From contig CAJNDS010000315.1 of assembly GCA_905221605.1 (NCBI GenBank), forward strand, positions 1 to 64,000: a DNA stretch of 64,000 nt, given 5' to 3'. Made by a program: the position numbers and the translations under genes. This stretch comes from Symbiodinium natans (Eukaryota > Sar > Dinophyceae > Suessiales > Symbiodiniaceae). The notes beneath the pieces were generated by a model, which saw only the letters and a program-made list of their open reading frames with translations, was not told the DNA's origin and ran no database searches. This document shows, in pieces, positions 55,688 to 64,000 of the stretch; positions within the stretch are counted from its first letter, which is position 1, and each line of letters starts with the position of its first letter.

Positions 55688-56275
55688 AGGCGACCAACTT
55701 CATTGGCCTGGCCGCGGCGTCAGCCATGGGCCTCGTTTACCAGGACCTGGTTGCACCATTCTGAGTCATTTTCTTCGACCTTTGAATCTTTGCATCTTGC
55801 GCGTTGCATCCCTCTGGCTGCATTGATGTTGCTTGGCAGCGCAATCGCCCGGAACCGGTGAAAGACGACATGGGCAACGTCGGCGCAGTGTGGGCCTTGT
55901 GCCGCTGCCAACTTAGGCTACATGGTCTTTGGCTCCTGAACCCTTCAGGTGCAGAAGCCGAATGTCAAGGAGATGGGTGCATCAATCGCACTTGTAGTCA
56001 TCGGGCGCGAGTCTCAGCGGATCTCAGGTGGTCTCAGCCAGCGTCAGCAGAGCAGATGGCGGGTGCACTGATGCGAGTGGCGAGGGCGATTCTCAGCGCT
56101 GGACTGTCCCTGATCATCTCCTTCTCCTTGCAGACGGACTTTCAGGTCTGCACATCTAGGACTGCTCTCTTGGTGTAGTTGACTGCTCATTCCTGCTACA
56201 AGAAGGCGTACTTCTGCACCACTACGTGCTTCGTGCTATGGCTGATTGCGCTCTTTTTCAAGGTGGGGGTGTACG
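55688..56275 (+). CDS. Hydrophobic exons of a possible membrane protein
   Basis: Several plus-strand pieces read as membrane segments next to splice-like sites: about 55690-55747 (ATNFIGLAAASAMGLVYQDL, after CGCAG), about 55861-55905 (KDDMGNVGAVWALC), about 55950-56005 (VQKPNVKEMGASIALVVIG, after TTCAG), about 56075-56135 (VARAILSAGLSLIISFSLQ) and about 56195-56265 (KKAYFCTTTCFVLWLIALFF, before a GT donor). Order and strand are consistent, but no transporter or channel family was recognised and the frames were not joined base by base. Confidence 0.3.
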
Positions 56276-56279
56276 GTCC

Positions 56280-57738
56280 CAGCATTTTGCATACCGAAGC
56301 AGCCATTCTGCATGCTTCTCAGGTCTACCAGTGCTTCGATGCGTGATTCGATGCGTGAGCATCTCACTCAAATCGACGACAAGTTGGCAAAGCATCCGCA
56401 CTTCGAAAATCAGCGATGTCCGAGTGATCTGGCGCAAAGTGTCAGCTGCTTTTCCAGTGTGGTTGCGTGCGTGCGACTGTGTGCGAGCTGGCCATCAACA
56501 ATCAGGGTGGCACACGGTTCTTAACAGTGTGTATGGCTTATCACGTGCGAAGGCCTGTATAGGCCTGAGCACCTGTTGAGTCCCGTGCGTGTAGGGGGAC
56601 CTTGACCAACGGAAAAGCTCCACCAGGTGTCTAGCGCAAACGTCCCACATACCCTCCCCCACAGGCCGGTTGCCTCAAATCGTATTCGGGGCTGCAAATT
56701 GGCGCCCCGGGCCGGCCGGGCGAGCGCGATCGGATGCCGATTCTTGTGACCGACGTGCCCGTTGGCCAGCTTCTGACAGAGCGCCCGTCGTTGCCGACAA
56801 CAGGACGCGTTCTCGTGAGGGTGCCAAAGAGGCTGTATGTAAAACAATGCTCAGGCTTGTTGTCCAGAAGATGGAAGCGAGTGCCCCAAAAAATTCCAAA
56901 CCCAATTAGTCATCAACAGGCTAATCATGCGGCTAATCGAGACCAAGAAGCTTACCCCTTTAGTCGATCCCCACATAGATTGTCATATCCATATCAGCAT
57001 GATGGTCCCACTGCTTCGCTACACCATTTGTTCTCAACCGATGCATCAGTAAACTGTCTGAAGGGGCCGCTTGCTGACAGCCTGCCCCGCGGCTGCAAAA
57101 ACGCAGCGGGATACTTCGGCGCCCAAGGCTACACAGTGCCTGGCTGGGAGCAGGCCGTGCGGCCTCCTGTCGAAGCCCCCAGACGCGATGAATCATGTCA
57201 CCTCCGTGGATGGCAGCGACGTGCTGCCCACGCCTGTGACGAATGCGCGTAGAAATGGTTTTTTCGAGCCTATCACCTGCCTCGCAAGCGCTGCGGCTAT
57301 CACACGCCGGGCCGCGCTCTTCGCGTGCTCTCACGGTTCTACCGTTGCATGAGGATGTCACGGATCGTTCCGAATCTGCTGTGATCCAATATTTGATGGA
57401 GACGAAGGGTTTGGTGCGACAATTGGGCCTTGAGAAGCACGTTCCGAACTTTTTACCAACGTCCCAGGCGAAGCAGTCCCAGCGCACACCTAGTGGCTTA
57501 TCAACTCCCGATTTTGGGTTGGTGGCCAAGAAACCCCCCTAGCACAGCGTGGTGTTGTTGCCCTTGGTGTTCCTTTTGGCACTCTGTAGTTCGTCGAAGC
57601 CCACCTGTGTGCTGCCCTTGCCCGCAGGGCGGCCGCCTCGACAACCTCCCCGCGCTCCATGACTCCCAAATAGCATGGCTGTTGCTCTCCTGTTGCGCCC
57701 GCGGCGCGCTCCAGATCTCCGATGTCGCATGACATACA
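56280..57738. other. Stretch without a supported gene
   Basis: Both strands have moderately long open frames, as expected from the rising GC content. A plus-strand frame ending at 57542 reads naturally near its end (SAVIQYLMETKGLVRQLGLE) and might be a terminal exon, but nothing upstream could be joined to it. Confidence 0.3.
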
Positions 57739-57739
57739 C

Positions 57740-57813
<74 letters not shown>
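57739..57813. repeat. (GAT)n trinucleotide repeat
   Basis: About 24 GAT units. Depending on frame it encodes poly-Asp, poly-Met or, on the minus strand, poly-His or poly-Ile. Long frames crossing it have no other support. Confidence 0.95.
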
Positions 57814-58500
57814 CGATCGCCGCGTCGTTGGCCTGGGCGCGCAGGTGGTCGGCGATGCTTTCCGTCTCGGTGCAACAGGCCGTGGCGAGCACGCCCTGGG
57901 TCTCCGTGGCCGGCACTACCCCGGGAAAACCTCGTGGAACGCCGTCCTGACAGCTGCTGCTCCACACTGCCCCTCAACGCTGCGCGATGCCGCTGCCGGC
58001 AACTACATGACCCTCAGCGGGACCACATTGCAGCATGTCCTCGGTCCGGCATCCTTCGCTCCCCGAGCGTGCTCCGGACGTCCGGCCTTCTGCATGACTC
58101 CGAAAACCACAGTCTCGCTTTGCACAGTGCGCCGCCTGCGGCAGCCGGTGCGTGAGATGATCCCCTATTACGCGCGCCTCGGTCACACACGCCTGATCGA
58201 CGTGCCCCTCCGATGGCAGCCGGCGCAAGGGCGCGCGACGGCGCATCCTCCGCAGACATGGTTCGTCGCATTTCGCGGACGGATTCGCCGGATCGCTAAT
58301 CGTCGCCAGCCGTCCCCGGTTCTCTCCGTCGCATCCCGGTCGCCGCCGCCACTCTCTCCTCCGGCAGTGCCGCGCCGCGAGCACCGGAGGTTGAATTCGA
58401 CTCGTGTTGCGTGTGCTTGGAGGCACTCCAACACGGCCCCCCCCTTAAAAATCTGGGAATGAGGGGGGGGTTACCCCCACTGCCGCCTATTTCCGGGCTT

Positions 58501-58551
58501 CCCCGCCGCTTATTTTGCTACAGTGGGGGGAGTCAAGAAAATAAGCGGGGG
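58501..58551. repeat. Short hairpin in C/G-rich repeat
   Basis: CCGCTTATTTT (58506-58516) pairs with AAAATAAGCGG (58538-58548) across a 21-nt loop. The CCCGCTTATTT core recurs in the tandem repeat at 59.1-59.45 kb. Confidence 0.6.
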
Positions 58552-59039
58552 AATTATCGGTTAACTTGAGTTATGGGGCTGCCTGTCATGTTAAACAAAC
58601 AGCATGGGATGTAGAGCCCAACTCATTCCTTTCGACGAGGAGTTTAGAGGATAGGGGCTTAAGGTTAATTAAGGGGTTCCAAGTTTGGGTTCGGAGGTTG
58701 AAGGGTTGGTGTCTTGAGGATGTAAGGGGGTTGAGTTTTTGGGCTTCAGGGTCCAGGGCTGGTTTGGTGAAGGATCAGTTCCTAAATTGTCCTGCGTAGC
58801 GCTGCCCATAACTTAGTCATGCGTTTGTTTTCCTATGTTCAAACTAGATTCGCAAACACAGGCATAGCATTGTTCCCTCGGCCCAACGCAGATTATGAAG
58901 GGCACTTGACAGGAGTCTCGCAATCTTGGGAGGGGTAGAGGGCAAATGAGAAATAGGCGGGGAGGGATGCGCAGGGCATGTTTTGCACTCCTTTACAGAT
59001 CGGTCTCTAGCTCTAGGACTCCAGCCAAGCATCCCAGGG

Positions 59040-59545
59040 TCCCACAGGGCATCCTGGGGATCCCACAGACGGCTGGAAACAGGTGGCGGGGGGGGGGGGG
59101 GGGTGGTTGGGGTGGGTCATAAAGGGCAGGGCGCCTGTTGCACGCTACAGTCCCCCCCCCTCTTTCCCGCTTATTTCTTTCTTGTCCTATGGGTCCCACA
59201 AAGGTCCCACAGACAGCCAGAAATAGGCGGCGAGCCGGGGCTGTGGGGGTGGGTCGTAAAGGGCAGGGCCTCTTGCGCGCTACAGTCCCCCCCCCTCCTT
59301 CCCGCTTATTTCTGGGGCTTTCCCGATCCCATAGGGTCCAGACAGCCAGAAAATGCCAGAAACAGGCGGCGAGGGCGGGGGTTTGGGGTGGGTCATAAAG
59401 GGCAGGGCCTCTTGCGCGCCACAGTCCCGCTTATTTTTGGAGCGTTCCCGGTTCCAGGGTCCCACAGACAGCCAGAAAACATCCTAACAGTCGCACAACA
59501 CGTCCACGGAAAGGCAGACAGGGCCTCTTGCACGCTATAGTCCCC
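59040..59545. repeat. Tandem repeat of 135-140 bp, four copies
   Basis: Copies are marked by CTACAGTCCCCCC at about 59146, 59280, 59419 (CCACAGTCC) and 59534 (CTATAGTCC), each preceded by GGTxATAAAGGGCAGGGC and CTCTTGCxCGC and followed by CCCGCTTATTT and ACAGACAGCCAGAAA. Related single units occur at 58.47-58.53 kb and 59.97-60.05 kb. Confidence 0.8.
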
Positions 59546-59626
59546 TTCCCGCCCTCTGCAGCTGGGATAAAGGCTTCCCAAGCGCATGCCAAATGGGCGG
59601 GGAAGGCGAGGGGGTTTTGGGGCGGA

Positions 59627-59797
59627 TAGGCACAGCCCACATGTGACAGCTTGTCCCTCTTGTGTCTGTTCCGGAACCTGCTGCAACACGATGACGGGTG
59701 AAACTCATTGAGGTCTTGCGAATTTCACCCGCCGTCGTGTTGTAGGTTCAGGAACAGACACAAAAAAGGACAAACTGTCACATGTGGGCTGTGCCTA
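59627..59797. mobile_element. MITE-like palindrome with TA flanks
   Basis: The left arm 59629-59703 begins GGCACAGCCCACATGTGACA and the right arm 59723-59795 ends TGTCACATGTGGGCTGTGCC. The arms match over about 73 bp with a few substitutions and a 2-3-bp gap. The loop is 19 nt. TA precedes the left arm and follows the right arm, consistent with a TA target-site duplication as in mariner-type elements. No coding capacity. Confidence 0.65.
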
Positions 59798-60059
59798 GCC
59801 ACTTTGGGTGAGCAACACTCCAGGGGCCACACTTCACAAACTCAATTTGGCCATGAAACGTACACTCAGGATCGAGGTTTCAAACCAGACACGCAGCAGA
59901 CACAGACGCCGGTGAAGACAGCTCGCGCTGAAATGGTTTCTGTCCGAGTGCCTTTCTGAGAGAACATGCCTTGCTACAGTCCCCCTCCCCCCCCCGAAAC
60001 CTTAAAAAAACGAAATACACGGGCCGCCTATTTCCGGACCACCCCCATAAGGGGGGGCA

Positions 60060-60620
60060 CTACTCCAACCAAGACGTCTGGAGATCGCGCGCCGCGGCGC
60101 GCGTCACCAACTGCACTTCGGGTGCTTGGCCCAATTCCGCGTGCAAGCCTCGCGCCCGGCCGACATATTGTGTCCCTTGTGCCGCCACAGTCGCTGCCCC
60201 GCGTGCGAGCCGGGTGGATGGACGGCCGAGCACGATGCGGCGTTGCGCGACGAGCGCGCGCGCCAAGGTGTGCAGATGCCAGCCCGGATTTCTGGCGAAG
60301 AGACGGTGCGGGAGGCCGTGAAAAGACTATGCACGTCGCACCTTCACCTCCAACGACGCGGCCGAACCACCACCGCCTCCGGGCGTCGTTGTTTTGTGTT
60401 GCAACCGGGTCGCGGCCACACGAGGTGCGGGGGGGATCGACTTTGTCGCTATGCCGCACCGCGACATGCAGTGGGTGCCTCAGCCGACACGGCACGACGC
60501 CGGCATTGCGGCTTGGCGACCCCCCTGGGTGTACTCGGGATGTCCAGCTGGATGACATCCATGTCCCCTCAAGCCTCGGCTGAAGCTGGGGCGCATTCGC
60601 TAAGGACCGGGAGTGCATCG
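60060..60620 (+). other. GC-rich plus-strand open frame with CxxC pairs, doubtful
   Basis: A long plus-strand frame starting at 60126 contains ADILCPLCRHSRCPACEPGG (spacing C-x2-C-x4-C-x2-C) and then ETVREAVKRL. It continues antisense into the reverse transcriptase fragment, so most of its length is a shadow. The first about 100 codons could be a zinc-binding piece of another element. Support is weak. Confidence 0.2.
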
Positions 60621-60624
60621 GAGG

Positions 60625-61262
60625 AGTGGAGCGAGGACGAGGCTTGGCATGAAGCGGCATGTTGGGCAAAAAGAGCCGGAAAAAAAAAAAAAAAACAAAA
60701 GTGCCGGAGCCAGCGGGTCACCTTGCTCGCATCCCTCTCCTTGGGCAACATCGCGACAGTGCCCCGACGCGTCCCACAAACAGTACGTGGAAGGACGGCC
60801 ATAAAGAAGCCGCACGGAGGGGAGGAGTTCGGGCGCGACGGACTTGAGCGCCGTCAGAAACAAAGTACGCGAGATGCTGTCATAGGCACTGCGCCCATCC
60901 AGAGACACCAGCACTTGGTTGGGGTCCTGGTCCAGGGCCACACGGACATGGGCCGCCAGTGCGTCCGTGCACGCTCGCGCTTGCAAGGCAAACTGATAAG
61001 GGCGCGTGGCTCTGTCAAAAGTGGACGCCCAACTCTTCGCAGATGCCGGAAAGGCGTGCGGAGGTTGCGGCAGCCGGCTTTGGTGGGAGTACGACCGGGC
61101 CACCGAGCGCGGGCACCTTCGCTGCTCCCACGGCTGCAATGTCCTCGCCGACTCCTTGGTCGCGGCCCCCCCCGTGCCAGCCGTCTGCTGTAGATTGCGT
61201 AGCTGATCCTGAGATCGGAGACACAGCAGCTTTGGCACGTGCCGTGGATGCCGCGCCAGCAC
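60625..61262 (-). pseudogene. LINE-type reverse transcriptase fragment, disrupted
   Basis: The minus strand reads ATRPYQFALQARACTDALAA, then VLVSLDGRSAYDSISRTLFL, SVRLLYGRPSTYCLWD and GEGCEQGDPLAPAL. These are the RT blocks with the first catalytic Asp (SLDGRSAYD) and the GDPL block of the non-LTR retrotransposons common in dinoflagellates. After APAL the frame enters a T-run (60680-60695 on plus as A16). After the run the RT sequence resumes as PALFAQHAA, and the YxDD block is not found in frame. It is therefore an inactive copy. Confidence 0.88.
60667..60709 (+). repeat. A16 insertion bracketed by a 12-13 bp duplication
   Basis: Plus strand: CAAAAAGAGCCGG, then A16, then CAAAAGTGCCGG. The flanks are near-identical copies of the same RT codons (PALF). 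This is the structure expected from insertion of little more than a poly(A) tail by target-primed reverse transcription. Confidence 0.6.
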
Positions 61263-61299
61263 ACGAGCACCACCTGCCGGATCTCACGCATCCAGGACG

Positions 61300-62150
61300 T
61301 GGGCTTGCCCAGCAGTGCGTGTCCACGTCGGATGGGCAGTCCGCCAGCTCCGGGAGCCGGATGGGTACTTGTTTGCGCCCGTGCACGAGGCCCTGCTCGA
61401 ATGCTACGGAGGCGTGCATTTGGCGTCGGCACTGGAACCGGCACTCCGATCGTTTCCGCCCAGCAGCTGCTCGCTGGGCGCCCGACCGGAACGCCGTGCT
61501 GCGGCCGCGGACGCCAGGTTCCCCGCCGCTGGGTTTTGGAGCCGCTTAGCCGGCAGGCATGAAAAAAAAGGTTTGCCTCCTTGGACGAGGTTTCCAGGAG
61601 CGTCGCCCAGGGGGGTGCGTGGAAGCCCTGTGAGTGCAGGTGTTATGCGGCGTGTTCCGCCGCGTGTGCGTTTGGAGGCGTATCGGCGGCGCTCACGTCC
61701 AAGAGTGGGCGAACGAGGTCTGCAAGTGTGCCCGGGTGGTGTGTGCCGATCGCTTGCAGTGTGTGGGCCCAGGACGACCCTTATCCAAGCCCTCCCATGC
61801 GCATGGGGAGCTGAGCACGCCTAGCGCTCATGTCTGGGAGCGGCGCCCCATCTTCGCCGCCCGCCAGCAATGACCCCAAACAATGGAGGACTGCAGCATT
61901 GTGCCGGTCGGCGAAAGCCGCAGTGATTGCGGGGGGGAGGGCGAGCTGTCCAAGACCCGCCATCTCTTGAGCTTGCGCCCGGCAACGAGACCACTTGGCG
62001 TATGTTGACAGACCCCGCCCGCGGCCCGCCGCGACTGCGCACGGCAGTGCCGTTTGACGTGGCTGACTACCGGCCGAACAGTCTCCTCCGGCTCGGCCCG
62101 ACTGCTGTCGCAGCGGCCCTGCGAGATGCGAAGCGAGGCGGCGTGGCATG
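61300..62150 (-). pseudogene. LINE reverse transcriptase C-terminal region, decayed copy
   Basis: The minus strand reads ITAAFADRHNAAVLHCLGSL and RRAQLPMRMGGLG followed by a stop. The motif LPMRMGGLG(L) and the preceding HDxAVxxCL helix are typical of the post-RT region of dinoflagellate LINE proteins. It lies upstream, in minus-strand order, of the RT fragment at 60.6-61.26 kb, so the two cannot be one intact element. They are separate copies or a rearrangement. Confidence 0.75.
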
Positions 62151-62949
62151 CGAGCAGAGCATTTAAAAGTCTGGCTCCAGGACCGGCCAGCACTGGAACT
62201 CCTCGCTTATGCTGCAACCCGGCTGGCAAATGCGCAGGTGCCAGCCGACATCGTCCCAGTCATCATGGATGGCGCGCCCACCAGCAGTGACTGACAGGGG
62301 CCTAGGCGAGTGGCCGCATGGCTGGCAGCACAGTGCGTCGCGAACTCGCAACCTGAACTTCAGCGACCGCACGTTGCTGCCAGCCTTGCCAGCAAGCGCC
62401 TGCGCGCTCTTGCTTTCTCAAGCTGGGCCGCACGCGTGCATGGTTAACAGCATTCCAGCGGAGCCCGCCACCACACTGCCCCCGCAAGCAATGCAGCGCA
62501 CCTTGCGCCGCTGACTGCGCCTCCCGCTCCCCTTGCGATAAAGTCGGTGCGGCCCATCTCCCGGTTGCGGCGAGCTCGTCGACACGTTCGGCGATCATGC
62601 CTTGGCCTGGCCCTCGCACAGGACTGTTGGCTCGGCGAGCAGAGATCGTTGAACGGGCATGGGTGAGGGTCGCACGCGAAGCTGTTGGAGCAGGAGCGTT
62701 GTGCTGTGATGCGACCCTGGTGTCGCCGCTCACGCGCACGGGCCAGCCCCAACCCGCAACGACGGCGCCATGCTGCGGGTGGCCGAGCGGCGCAAGCGAA
62801 CCGCCTACCGGAGCTCAGCGCGGGCATGCGCGGGCGGTCCGCAGCGGCTCCTCGTCGTCGGCTCCGCAATAGGGGGGCGCTGGAACGAGGCAGCGCAGGG
62901 GCTCGTCAGAGATTTGGCGCGCGTGCGTGCCCAACGGGCCCCGCCGGCA

Positions 62950-63660
62950 CTGCGATCAGCAAGTGCGCAATGCAAGCCAAGGCCACCAAAGCGAGCAGCA
63001 AACTGTGCCGTCTGCAGCGCGCCCTCACGCAGCGGATTGTCCGCTTGTCCGAGGAACTTAGCAACGCAATAACAGCGTCGTGCTTGGCGGCGTAATGGGC
63101 CGTTTTTGCTGGGGGCAAAACACGCAGGAGGTAGTTGGCTTGCGGGGCAGCGCAGTAACGCAGCATGAGCATGCCGCTCGGAAGTCCCGCTCCGTTTCTA
63201 AGCCCGCGCGGAGCGCTTGGACGATCACGGCGCAACCTTGCTGCCATGCTGCCCAACAGGTGTCGGCTGGGTGGGTCGGTTGGTTGCGCTGTGAAACCTG
63301 GCATCCGGGCTCTGGTCATAGGAGACAGGACACGTTCCGGGTAACTAGGTCCGCCCCTCGGTGCTGGTGGCCTGCCGAGTCCAAGGCCAAACCCAGCGTT
63401 GATTGTGTCCATCCGTTCAACGAACTCGCGCACAAAGCCATTGGTGGCGAGTAGGCCAGAAAAAGAACCACGAAGCTCTGTCTGTGATCGCCAAGGCACT
63501 GTCCGCACAAGGCAGAAGTAACGGGCAACGGTGGCGAAAGCCGGAGCTCCGGGGTAGTGGGCAGGGCCGTGAAAACCTTGGCTGCAGACGCCCGCAGGGA
63601 AGCGCCCATGCACAACCAGGGATGCCGCCAACGTGTCGTCCAGGGAATGAGCCGCGTTCT
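62950..63660 (-). pseudogene. Further LINE fragment (post-RT region)
   Basis: The minus-strand frame contains LMLRYCAAPQANYLLRVLPP followed by AHYAAKHDAVIALL. This is the same region type as the copy at 61.8-62.0 kb but diverged, so at least two copies of this segment are present in tandem. No RT catalytic block is seen between them. Confidence 0.65.
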
Positions 63661-63812
63661 GCTCCCAGATGCGAATGAAATTAGCGGGCTGCTGGTCATC
63701 TCCCGCTCAAGCAAGCCGGTCCCACGACGGGCTTGGAACCTGAGCGTCGGCCGCACACGAGGCGCAGGTGGCACTTTGCAACTGGCGCGACGGGTACCGC
63801 ACTGCAACAACG

Positions 63813-63842
63813 TCATTTTGGCTCAAGCCATTTTGGCTCAAG
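63813..63842 (+). other. Tandem relict dinoflagellate spliced-leader sequence
   Basis: TCATTTTGGCTCAAG (63813-63827) is followed directly by CCATTTTGGCTCAAG (63828-63842). The second is identical to the last 15 nt of the conserved dinoflagellate spliced leader; the first differs at one base. In dinoflagellates, genomic copies of the leader next to genes arise when a trans-spliced mRNA is reverse transcribed and reinserted. The truncation to CCATTTT... and the tandem arrangement arise when the AG inside an earlier relic is used as acceptor in a later round. Two copies therefore imply at least two rounds of retroposition. Confidence 0.9.
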
Positions 63843-63922
63843 GGCCGTGACTGCTCCTAGGGCGCGTCGCGCGCAGCTGGAGGGTCGCAGTAGACGTAGC
63901 CAAGGCATCATCGCGCGGCCAC

Positions 63923-64000
63923 ATGGCCCCATGGTTCGCTCTGCTGTGGAGTTTGGGGGCAGTGGGCGACTCGCGAGGCCTTGCGAGCCGTGCCATCTCT
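63923..64000 (+). CDS. 5' end of a retroposed gene with signal-peptide-like N-terminus (partial)
   Basis: The first ATG after the double spliced-leader relic, 80 nt downstream, opens a frame that runs to the window end: M-A-P-W-F-A-L-L-W-S-L-G-A-V-G-D-S-R and on. The hydrophobic stretch after Met resembles a signal peptide with possible cleavage near G-A-V-G. The product is unknown. The position after the relic supports this ATG as the start and an intron-poor body outside the window. Confidence 0.5.
   Translation, partial: MAPWFALLWSLGAVGDSRGLASRAIS

Noticed and set aside
57722-58462. Plus-strand frame beginning with poly-Asp
   Set aside because: It is open because of the GAT repeat and GC-rich flanks. 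The downstream part has no recognisable domain, and the opposite strand is equally open.
60126-61193. Plus-strand frame of 355 codons
   Set aside because: Over most of its length it is the antisense of the reverse transcriptase fragment. Only the first about 100 codons are listed, as doubtful.
1-64000. CRISPR arrays, operons, ribosome binding sites, rRNA and tRNA genes
   Set aside because: None seen. The tandem arrays lack the spacer variation of CRISPR, and the gene structure is eukaryotic. No convincing tRNA cloverleaf or rRNA segment was found by eye; a covariance search would be decisive.

Overview
This window looks like nuclear DNA from a dinoflagellate (core dinoflagellate, species not determinable here). 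The strongest evidence is at 63813-63842: two tandem copies of the 3' part of the dinoflagellate spliced leader (CCATTTTGGCTCAAG), the known mark of an mRNA that was trans-spliced, reverse transcribed and reinserted. Other evidence agrees. Genes are broken into many tiny exons. Acceptors are almost always AG|G. Donors are very often GC, and sometimes apparently GA, instead of GT. Fragments of the reverse transcriptase typical of dinoflagellate LINEs are present, as is a degenerate TTTAGGG-like tract. There are no bacterial-style operons. Most open frames in the window are shadows, so genes were recognised by joining short conserved exons.

Minus-strand block, about 0-33 kb. It holds, from right to left: an FkbM-like methyltransferase (32.3-32.85 kb); a nearly complete gene for the splicing factor SF3B3/SAP130 (18.378-29.69 kb, roughly 30 exons, stop codon at 18378-18380); an unidentified two-exon gene nested inside an SF3B3 intron (25.4-26.24 kb); an unconventional myosin with full motor and IQ neck (about 5.06-17.68 kb), possibly with more tail exons at 3.4-4.6 kb; and EF-hand exons running off the left edge. 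A 7-kb myosin intron contains a 4.7-kb GC-rich satellite folded into a giant inverted repeat (8.15-12.83 kb), a telomere-like tract and two smaller tandem repeats.

Middle, about 30.5-43.4 kb. This is mostly repeats: a 27-bp tandem array, a degenerate 54-bp array, a roughly 100-bp degenerate repeat family, two SINE-like copies, a 1.3-kb almost pure A/T tract (40.5-41.8 kb) and a fold-back element (42.8-43.0 kb). An open but frame-shifting region of unknown identity lies at 36.2-38.5 kb. Confident gene direction changes across this stretch, from minus on the left to plus on the right, so it is a divergent strand-switch region.

Plus-strand block, about 43.4-56.3 kb. It holds: a three-exon class I SAM methyltransferase; a PDZ-plus-coiled-coil gene (or genes) spread over 45.1-51.5 kb with a CTG/poly-alanine repeat; exons resembling a J-like domain without HPD (53.1-53.65 kb); an ABHD17-like alpha/beta hydrolase (53.78-55.16 kb); and hydrophobic exons of a possible membrane protein.

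Right end, 57.7-64 kb. A GAT repeat, a C-rich 135-140-bp tandem repeat and a 167-bp MITE-like palindrome flank several decayed minus-strand LINE reverse transcriptase pieces. One piece is interrupted by an A16 tract between duplicated target bases. The window ends with the start of a plus-strand gene carrying the double spliced-leader relic and a signal-peptide-like N-terminus.

Exon limits given to the base were placed by joining reading frames to known family sequence. Limits given as 'about' are uncertain. No database search was run.
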